64,000 nucleotides of DNA from Inonotus obliquus (taxonomy: Eukaryota > Basidiomycota > Agaricomycetes > Hymenochaetales > Hymenochaetaceae), in NCBI GenBank assembly GCA_032164295.1, contig JAJHTX010000002.1:2976001-3040000 (forward strand), in the 5' to 3' direction. Under the pieces are notes generated by a model. It was not told the origin of the DNA. It searched no databases and saw nothing but the letters and a program-made list of their open reading frames with translations. Shown here one piece after another: positions 55,730 through 64,000 of this stretch. Each line of letters starts with the position of its first letter. The first letter of the stretch is position 1. Position numbers and translations under genes: made by a program.

Positions 55730-56286
55730 CGAGAGAAAGGAAGGGGCAAACCTTAGGGGCAAGAAACATAGAGAAAGTCGTGAATAATTGCTCACGACGG
55801 GAATTTGGACTTTAAATTCATAAATGAAATGGGCTAGGGGATATGCTCTGCATGGATGATGTTTTCCAATTATGTGTATTGTTTGTTTGTGGACATGTAT
55901 TTGTATCCGAGAACACCAACATGAACCACACTACATACTGGACCAATCGAGACAGTTCCGGGCAAGTGCGGAGGAACAACTTTACATTTGGCCTCTCGAA
56001 TACTATGGAGACAGTGTTGTTCACGAATACAGATATAGCAAGCTAGCCCTAACACAAAAGAGAAACCGTATGAAATGGTGTATAACAGAGATCAAACAGA
56101 AAGCTAGAGATACGTAACACAGTGAGGGACAGACGAGGCGGGATAAAGAGCGAGTGTGGTCAGGTCATCGCAAGAGTCATGAGTGATTCAACGCAGTGAA
56201 TAGATAGCTGCAGGGCAAAATAATCGCAGTCCAGTTGAGGGAAGGTATCGCAAGAGCCAGAGTGCTACATCGAGGAGGGATTGCGA
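55730..56286. other. Intergenic region between convergent genes
   Basis: These 557 nt lie between the stops of BNA4 and the AT-hook gene. Overlapping short frames at 55818-56117 on both strands have no family resemblance. I see no gene here. Confidence 0.5.
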
Positions 56287-56874
56287 TCATTCATTCGAGG
56301 TCGTCGAGGGCTTCCCACGTTTCTTCTTTGGAATGTCCTCCTCGCCCTCCCCGTCTTCGTCCTCCTCGTCGTTCTTCTGAGGTTTGGGATTCTTCGGTGG
56401 TCTCCCGCGCGGACGCTTCGGTTGTTCCACTTCTGGCTTTGGCTATTCCATCAAGAAAACATCACTCAGCGTTGATGTTTACGATGTCAAGAGTTTGATA
56501 CTCACTTTGCGTGGTCTACCACGCTTCTTCTTCGGCTCGCCGGATGTAGTAGTTGAGGACCCGGCGGGGGCGGGGGTGGCGGCGGCAGCTGCAGTAGCAG
56601 CAGCGGGGGTAGCACCCGACGAGGCTGGAGCTGTAGAAGCTTCCTTGCCCTTCTTGTTCTTGCTGCCCGGGGGACGGCCGCGCTTGCGTTTAACGGGGGC
56701 ATCTGTAGATGGGTCTGCTATAGCAAAGGAAAGGTCGTGCGAGAGAGCGTGAGGATCTCGATAAGCGGAGCTGATGGAAATAGGCTAACCGTGTTCCTCG
56801 CCGCCTGCCGCTTTCGCATCGACGGCTTGTTTGGCTATGCTCGTGTCCGCGCCAGTCGTCGCTACAGTCGACAT
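56287..56874 (-). CDS. AT-hook (HMGA-like) DNA-binding protein
   Basis: Minus exons 56874-56790, 56717-56506 and 56442-56287 give 150 residues. Three RGRP-type AT-hooks are present: KRKRGRPPGSKNKKGK, KKKRGRPRKPKPE and KRPRGRPPKNPKPQ. A fourth degenerate one (KKKRGKPST) lies near the end. Ala/Pro/Ser-rich spacers, including a run of alanines (ATAAAAATPAPAG), separate hooks one and two. The acidic NDEEDEDGEGEEDI near the end resembles the acidic tail of HMGA proteins. AT-hooks bind the minor groove of AT-rich DNA, so it is likely an architectural chromatin protein. I know of no specific role. The split between exons falls cleanly between hooks two and three. Confidence 0.9.
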
Positions 56875-57373
56875 CGTGTAATGGGGCGAGATGGAAGGGG
56901 AGAAGGGAGAACGCAAACGGTCTTTTATTCGCACCGAAGATATCTACATTAATATATTTGGACTGTGACCCCGAAAAACAGAATTGTTTTATACAACCCC
57001 CTAGCTACCAATTATTATACATTTCCCCTTTTCAAGAGAGACACTTCCACTTGTGAGAACGGGCGTGAGATGGGAATCTCCGAGAAGGAAAGAGATATTT
57101 GACTGATTTTTTGGGATGGTGCTAGGGAGAACAAGATGGTCGACAAGGGGAGGGAGAGGAGAGATATCTTGGAGGGGGATTTGGTTCCCACGGTTGAGTT
57201 TCCCGCGAAATTGGAAGTCGAGAGATGATGGATCAAATTGGAGGGCAACAAGAAGAAGCGTCGACGACAGGTGATACATCCCCTTTTGATTTCTAATTTT
57301 ACTAGCTTATGTCATCCGTGACTCCTTGTGACACACCGTAAAGGACACGTCGACGCGACTCTCTATACCCTTA
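56875..57373. other. Divergent intergenic region (AT-hook gene / YOS9)
   Basis: 499 nt between two divergent starts. Short minus-strand frames at 57001-57279 look Ser/Leu-rich but have no known features. No element is named with confidence. Confidence 0.45.
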
Positions 57374-59123
57374 ATGCATCTTCAACACCTGCCACTCCCC
57401 CTCCTCGCTCTCTGCGCGTTGCCAGTCATCTCTGCTGGTCCACACTGGTCTCTCGCAGAGGACTTTTATGCATTCCCAAAATATCGTGTAACATTTCTCA
57501 ACGGTCTTCCTGTACTCAATCAAACGGCAGAACGATGGCTTCAAATCGGACTTAGAGGTGGTCAATCAGAGTTTCTCGACAGACCATGGGACGATGCCCA
57601 GAGATCCACAACTGCGTTAAAGGGTATCGAAAGTGGCGATGCCCGAGGCGTAAGTATTCCCGTTCCCATGGGATTAATTGTGTTTTTGTATTGACAATAG
57701 CCAGGCGGATCAGGCCCAAGAAGCAATACACATTCCCTCGTCCTCTCCATACAGACTAGAACGAATGCAGCTGGCAGGCAAGAACCCACACATCTGTCTG
57801 ATTCCCCCGCCGGTCGAGAGCCATACCAAACCAGTTGAAGAACCTCAAGTTGAAGCTTCGCCCGCTCAAAGTCTGAGCCTTCTACAACCGTTGACAGATA
57901 ATTGTATATATGTGTGTCGTCCCTTCTAAAAGCCCCATCATGCGGAAGCTGAGTTCTGCACAAAGCACCGTCAAGGCTGGTTCACGTATGCATATTGTCA
58001 CAATAGCCATGTTCGCCAATTCCGCGAAATGGCTCACGCACACCCGCACCATGCAGGTTTGTCGGAATTTTTCTACTTTTAGGTTTTGCTCACATATTAA
58101 TTCATCACAGGATACGTTCCGGAGGAAGATCCAGAAGTAAATATTTTTGTTTCAAAGATTTAGAAGACTCGGATTCATTATTGTTTCCAGTGGGAAGCAT
58201 ATACTCTCGGACAGGCTCCTACCTCACCTGGCGAGGGTCGTGAATTACAACAAGAAGCGCTAACTAATAGCGTTGATATCGTCAAGACCGGAGGACATCG
58301 TTATCTCATTCAAAGAATGGGGGGAGGCACGAATTGTGACAAGACAGGGAAGCCTCGCGAAATTGAAGTGCAGGTACGTTTACTTTTTCACTTTTTCACA
58401 ACCTAATGTGCAAACTAATGAGCTTATTTCCGATGCGGTTACATGTAGTTTCATTGTTCACAAACGATGACGGATAGCATCCTTTTTGTGAAGGAGACTT
58501 CCACTTGCAATTACATCATGGTTATACACACGCCACGCCTATGCGGCGAGCCAGGTTTCAAGACTCGTCTGGAGCAGCGAGAAGAGGCGCTCATTCAATG
58601 CCGCGAGGTTTTGGGCTCCCCTGAAGCTGTCGCCGCGGTCGATAAGACATTACCGGCCGCACCATACCCCTTCGAGCGTACCACGGAGCGCCTCGATATC
58701 CCTCCTCCCCCTCCCCCTATCACTGAGAAAGCAAAGGATCTGCATACTGGATTGGATAAAACAGCATCAGATCTGCTTAAGGCGGCCATCGAAGCCTTCT
58801 TGACGGGTAATGACGGAAGGGACCACCACGTACACGATAACGGAGACGCGATCCTCGTCTCTGGGGAGGATGGCGATATGGTGATTGATATCGAGATTAT
58901 CGAAGCCGACGACGCCGATGATGCAATCAATAAGCTCGACAGTCTTTTAGGAAAGGCTAGCGGGAAGCTTGAGAGGCTAGAAGAGGTCCTCCGTGCCGCG
59001 GGGTACGATGTCAGTGCATTATCGCCTCTTGATTCTGGTGAGACTACTTCAGGTAAGGAAGAGAAGCAAGGAGAGAAAGATTCCGATGGTGCGAAGAGGC
59101 ACCCTAAACATGAAGAATTATAA
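57374..59123 (+). CDS. YOS9: Yos9/OS-9 ER lectin for misfolded glycoproteins
   Basis: Yos9 reads trimmed N-glycans on misfolded proteins and hands them to the Hrd1 ubiquitin ligase in the ER. Exons 57374-57649, 57705-57911, 57966-58056, 58111-58136, 58191-58373 and 58449-59123 give 485 residues. A clear signal peptide (LPLPLLALCALPVISAG) starts the protein. The MRH domain spans several exons: NCIYHRQGWFTYAYCHNSHV and RQFREMAHAHPHHAGYVP, TGGHRYLIQRMGGGTNCDKT, GKPREIEVQFHCSQTMTDSI, then ETSTCNYIMVIHTPRLCGEP. The glycan-binding Gln, Arg and Glu positions are retained as far as I can judge. The last four residues are HEEL, an HDEL-like ER retrieval signal. The C-terminal region is acidic and helical. 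Confidence 0.94.
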
Positions 59124-59527
59124 ACAATATTGATTACTTTCCGCTTACTCGTGTACAGGCGTTGAATAAATTTATCGTCGAACAACGGAAGGGCAAGTAA
59201 GCTTGCGTTAGTATTACAACGTCTTCTACATCCATCAAAAATATGGTATGATAGACTTAGATTTTCTGCTAGCGCAGTTATATAAGAGCATGCAAAGAGC
59301 GGGTGCTAAATCGAGGAACGGGGGAACAGGAACAGGAACAGTATAGATCAGATCAGCGAAGACGTCGCGTACAGGGATTGGGGTTTCGGATACCGCGCTT
59401 GCACAGAAGTATAAAATATAGAAAGACGCGCATAGCAAGAAAAAGAGATCTACTATCAGGATGAACGAAGGGCGTATACATTAGAGGTGCCATATCGTAC
59501 CAGTCCGAAAGGCTCCAACCGCAATCG
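59124..59527. other. Intergenic region between convergent genes
   Basis: 404 nt between the stops of YOS9 and the kinase. It contains a small GGAACA repeat near 59324-59340. No gene seen. Confidence 0.5.
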
Positions 59528-62500
59528 CTAAAAGAGTCGCTTTTTAGGCGGCTTGTCTTCAACGACGACTTTCACATGTACGTGGTCAGCCGCCTTGGGA
59601 CTCGCGTAACAAGGAACAATACTTTTAAGCCACTCATCACCGTCATCTTCTTCACCAGGCTCGCAACAGTGATCCTCACAATGGCCAGGACTGTCGATAC
59701 CTGAATCGGAAGACTTTGCATCGTATGGAGTCGTGCAACCGCATAACAACGCGCTGTGCTTCCCTTTGCCCTTCAACAAATCCGTCAACGTACAACGCGC
59801 TGTGGGATCGATGTGCATCATTCGTCGAATCGCATTACGACTTTCACGAGGAAGCAAGCTGAAGATCGAATCGCCCCGTTGCTTCGTATCATCATTGTCC
59901 GTTGTCGGCCTCACCCGAGTTGATCGTGGAGTAGGACCTGGCGTGGAGTCCGCCTCCTGGCGAGGTGCGCGAGGAACTGGGGTTTGGGCATCAGTTGGCG
60001 AGATCGGGGTGGAAGACGACCGCGGTGGTTGACGTCCCAATTTCGGCGCTTCTGTTACGGTAGATGACGTCGGTGATGATGGGTCCTCTAGTTCAATATC
60101 AGGATCGGATGGACGAAGGACAGGTGAAGCTGGCGCAGATGTCGTCTCTGCGGATGGACGAGCAAATTTCAAGTCCGAAGGGTCGACTGCACGTGGGCTC
60201 TCCGATTGCACTAAAGGCTCATCAGGAATGAGCATCGCTGGCAGCGTCGCGATCGAGCCACAAGGACGATGAGCCTGTGAATCTAAAACCATATTCTTGT
60301 ACAGGGATCGAGCATCCCCTTCACTGCTTCTGTCACTCCCGGATTCTGATGTCGGTACCGTCATCACAGAACCCGAGTCGCTTGACGCAAGCAGAGATGA
60401 TGCAAAAGTATCTGAAGATGCAACACTCGAGTTCTGATCGACAGAAGCACCACTCGCCGATCTAGATGGTTTACGCAGCGAACCTTCCTTCGATACGATG
60501 TTCGATGCGGTGTTCGGTGGAAGTGACTTCTTCACTGGTTTCTCCCGCAGGTCAGGATGCGCGTTCACGAAGTTGCGGAAATTAGGATCTGTTTTGGCAT
60601 CGGGGAGCTTCCAAGGGAAACGTCGCAAGGTCATACAGAGGAAAATCATCGCAACACTCCATACATCTGTCTTCCGTGGATCGTAGTTATCCTCCGAAAG
60701 TACCTCCGGCGCCAGGTAAGGGTCTGAACCCACAACACCTGTTGCCTTCACTTGCTGCTTTCCTGGGTAATGAAAGACAGTTGCCGTGCCAAAGTCGATC
60801 AACTTGACCACGTTATTTTCGGTCATTACGCAATTGTCGAGCTTCAAATCCCGATGCGCGAGACCCATCGAATGCAGATACTCAACGCCATCGCAGATTT
60901 GACGGAAAACGCAGTAAACCTCCGGTCTAGTCATTTTACCCGACATAACAACGCTAAACAAATCGAACGGCGCGTATTCCATGACCTTTTATTACAATGA
61001 TGATATTAGCAAAGCCCAATTGATATGATACAATACTCGTGCGCACCTCATAATAATGTCCGTGATCGCTAACTATATCCACTGTTTCAATGATATTCGG
61101 ATGATGCAGCGTGCTCCCAACGCAAAATTCCGCGGTCACTTTCTTCTGATAGTCCTTTTCCGACTCGCCGTTTCGTTTCGGACGGAACTCCTTCACGGCA
61201 TAGATACGCCCACCATGCTTCTGGGGTGCTTTTATTAAACGAACGGTACCGCCCGCGCCTGAACCCAATACCCGGCCCCACTTGCCATATTTTTTCGTCA
61301 AGTGTGCTTGCGTCGCGCCCTCCAGTGTAAGAATTCCGTTTTGACCAGTAGCGTTTCGACTGTGATGGCTAAGATTATTACGATTGCTGGCTGCGTGCAG
61401 GGCATGATGAAGATGGCCTAAAGTGATCATACTGTGGCCGGACTCGGACAGCGAATCGCGACCAGACTTGCCTGCTTTGGACGGACTCTCTCCAGATGCG
61501 CGACTTTTCTTTGGTGAGGCAACTAAAGTGGCATCATCGATGATAGTGCCGTTTGGTCGCCCTTTACCATGCTTCACGAACCCATTTGCCACAGGAACAT
61601 CACTATCGCTCGGCTTCTCCTCGCTGTCCATCGATGTCTTCTTTGCCGCATCTCGCCGAGAGAAGACCGAACCGGCGCGCGCATGCAGTGCCGCACCTTT
61701 ACCGTTGGGCTGCTGAGTCGATGGATGTGGAGTGCTATCTCCTTTATCATGTTCTTCTAAGTTTGACAACCTAGCACCACGTGCCTGCGCAGTCTCCTGT
61801 GGCTCTGCTGGGGTATGTATTGTCGTTCCGTTTCTTGAACCCACACTGGATGACGAGGATGAGGCGGAGGGCTTCTGCGGGGCACGTAGCTGGCTGGATG
61901 ACCGAGGATGGGGTATATGATCATGGACGAAGCGTTTGAGGTCATGGAACGTCTTGTGCTTGTGTTTCGCCGTGACAGTCAAAGTGGATGACGACGCATC
62001 GGCATCCACAGCTGAAGGTGAACAAGGCGACGCATCACGCTGTTGCTCAAGGGGAGATGATGGTCCGTAACCAGCCGGCAATGGCGTCCTCCGCCCGAAC
62101 AAGCTGCGCCGACGCGGCGACCGACTGTAGGGCGGCGAACCTGACGACGCTTGTTCTGCGGGAGTCAGCGTCGCTGACGGTGAAGTTACAGCTGGAGGTG
62201 ATGATGGAGGAGAGGTGGAGGGGCTCGAAACTCGACGCGGAGAGAGAGCCTGAGTGAATTATGAGAATGATTGCACATTGCATTGTAACGAAGAAAGCAT
62301 ATTGGAAAGATAATGAAGCAACAGATGCATTGGGGAACAGAATGAGAAATGAATAGACCAGAGAAAGAGCAACCCCGAAAACTTGCGAAACCCTGGCGGC
62401 GGAGAACCACCCGGACACTCACCTGCTCCTCATATGGTCGTCCAGAGTCAACGACCTCGGGCACTGCGAGCAAGATTGGGTGACTAGCTCTGACACGAGT

Positions 62501-62761
62501 ACTCTCGGAATGTGAGGAGTCTAGCGAGGACTGCGATAAGGACCTGTTGGCTGAGAACTGAGATAAGGCGGAGTCTGTCGAGCCACGGCGGGGAGAGGGG
62601 CGGGATGCAGAAGATGAGAGGGGGCTGGCTGGAGAGGAGAGTTTGCGAGAAGAAGCAGTGACGATATGCAAAGGGGCGGGGCCAGCCGCGCCTGAGAGAG
62701 AAGAAGAGTCGACGGAGGGAAAGGCAATGGCGACGGGCTCCATAGGCTTTGCAGAGAGCAT
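59528..62761 (-). CDS. Ser/Thr protein kinase, HAL/NPR family
   Basis: Minus exons 62761-62423, 62249-61047 and 60985-59528 give 999 residues. The first 390 are Ser/Pro/Ala-rich. The kinase domain begins [20 protein letters not shown] (Gly loop), with the VAIK lysine in [12 protein letters not shown] and the helix-C region [19 protein letters not shown]. The catalytic loop is [10 protein letters not shown], then [11 protein letters not shown] (DFG), [20 protein letters not shown] and [19 protein letters not shown]. About 230 low-complexity residues then split off the last lobe ([27 protein letters not shown]). The layout fits the fungal Hal4/Hal5/Npr1-type kinases that control potassium and nutrient transporters. 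The exact orthologue cannot be chosen by eye. The start ATG is the first in frame; [10 protein letters not shown] six codons later is an alternative. Confidence 0.92.
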
Positions 62762-64000
62762 TGCTGCCTATGGGAAAGGCTGACGGACGTTCAGTGTAGC
62801 AGAGTGGAAGGAGGAGAGAGGATGATGGCGAGAGCGAAGGAGGATGGGTGGGCTATTCCCGAATAATAAATGATATAAGGATCCTTTACCCCAGTGCCGT
62901 CTCGGCTTCGGCTTCGGCCCGCAACTCAACGAATCAGATTCCATACCTTCTCCCGCTCTTCCGATCTTATATACTTTATTATTCTCTCTTTTATCTCTCT
63001 TTTTTGTCGTCACTGCACACTGCACACTATGCACTTTGGCCACTGCTCACACTGACACTCGTTGCTGAAACGAACAATGCCTCTGCTTGATGTTGCGCTC
63101 AATTTGCTGCCTAGCCGTTGCGGTGTCAGCCAGAGGCAACAATTCCCTCGTTGGTAGCTTAGCTCGGCTGACTTGCTTTCCTCACCCCAGAATCGGCCTC
63201 GCTTCCCATCTCATTCCCGTCTGCACGAACGGCTCGGTTTGCTCACCAATGTTTCCTCATCGACTGCCTATCAACGCCCGGTGCATATGCTCGTCTCGTT
63301 ATGGACCCAATACACGGATCGTTAGAACCTTCATCCCGATCCATGCCAAATCCATTCATTCCTTGCCCCTTGAACTTCAGATCTTCTTGGTCAGTCGTCT
63401 CCAAGCTTCTTGTCTTCCTTGTGTTATCGACTATATCATCAATGCACGTTTGTCCATCTCTCCTCTCTTTCCTCATCACCTCACTTCTAACTGCGCACAC
63501 AAATCAAGTCGGACTGAATGCCGATCTCATCCACTTACCCCACGTTTCACGGCATCCCCTTGCCTCGCGGCTGACTAAGCTTCAGTCTCAGCCAATCGGC
63601 AACACAATAATGTATTCCTCTTTTTTATATATTTGATATTTTAACTCCAGGTTAATCGTAACCGCGGGGTAAGCGTAGAACCTTGCCACGCACCGCCGTC
63701 GTGCATTCGTCCCCTCTAACGCCCTAGACCGTGCAGGTCGTTTCACACGTATACAAAACCTCTCAGCGTGGCAGAGCAAAACACATTCCAGATCCCGCAG
63801 CATGTGCAAAGCACCCTGTTTCTGGCTATCTGATTGTGTTGGTCCATCAGACTAGGCGCCGTTCCTCGGAGAAATAGACGAAATCCAGTCCAGAACTTTC
63901 CGACTTGAGCAGCGTCGGCATCGGCGGAGACTCAGATACCACAGCTTAGGAACTCCATTCTGATAAGCTTGTATGAGTACATAATACATGATTAGTCAAT
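62762..64000. other. Right-end region, no supported gene
   Basis: After the kinase start there is 1.2 kb with only pyrimidine-rich, low-complexity open frames. The longest is plus 63087-63578, rich in Ser, Pro, Leu and Cys. A direct pattern CACTGCACACTGCACACT occurs near 63013-63030. It probably holds the kinase promoter and the leader of a gene beyond the window edge. Confidence 0.4.

Noticed and set aside
63087..63578. 163-codon plus-strand frame near the right end
   Set aside because: Composition is pyrimidine-driven (Ser, Pro, Leu, Cys), without domain or splice logic. A leader region is more likely.
1..64000. Transposons, CRISPR arrays, rRNA genes, viral or toxin genes
   Set aside because: I looked on both strands for transposase or reverse transcriptase motifs, long terminal repeats and regular spacer repeats, and found none. 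Only short low-complexity repeats occur. The retropepsin-like gene at 16.9 kb is a normal intron-bearing gene with no flanking element.

Overview
The window is a dense stretch of fungal chromosome, most likely from a mushroom-forming basidiomycete (Agaricomycetes). Nearly every gene is split by short introns of about 40-80 nt with GT-AG borders. The proteins are fungal, among them a Zn(II)2Cys6 factor, Yos9, Gcd6, Nse1, Cho1, Pis1, Pmp3 and BNA-type kynurenine enzymes. Long Ser/Pro/Ala-rich linkers are common. I saw no transposon, tRNA, rRNA or CRISPR array. Exon borders were worked out by hand from splice consensus, reading-frame continuity and recalled family sequence; none has transcript support.

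Left part (1-24 kb), mostly plus strand: the 3' end of a HAD-type hydrolase; a poorly explained 2.5 kb stretch; NOP16 (60S ribosome assembly); a large Zn2Cys6 transcription factor; PEX13 (peroxisome import); an FHIP/FAM160 endosome-dynein adaptor; an LRR-like protein with an acidic tract; a retropepsin-like protein without a recognisable catalytic aspartate; mitochondrial ribosomal protein mS38; pyruvate dehydrogenase E1-alpha (PDA1); and, on the minus strand, COG6 (Golgi tethering).

Middle (24-49 kb): COA1 (cytochrome oxidase assembly), PIS1 (phosphatidylinositol synthase), a mitochondrial-type AAA+ ATPase, NSE1 (SMC5/6 complex), CHO1 (phosphatidylserine synthase), PRI2 (primase large subunit), ASN1 (asparagine synthetase), a RhoGEF with a split DH domain, a family-16 methyltransferase, a small EF-hand-like protein and GCD6 (eIF2B epsilon). 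NSE1 and PRI2 both have ACGCG-type (MluI cell-cycle box) sequences just upstream.

Right part (49-64 kb): PMP3, with a predicted 5-nt microexon, is followed by a three-gene kynurenine block: kynurenine formamidase (BNA7, +), kynureninase (BNA5, -) and kynurenine 3-monooxygenase (BNA4, +). Together these would turn N-formylkynurenine into 3-hydroxyanthranilate, the middle of the tryptophan-to-NAD route. BNA5 and BNA4 diverge from a shared intergenic region of about 0.58 kb, while BNA7 and BNA5 converge with 110 nt between stops. This block is the strongest candidate for an under-described system here. An AT-hook protein, YOS9 (ER-associated degradation lectin, ending HEEL) and a HAL/NPR-type Ser/Thr kinase close the window.
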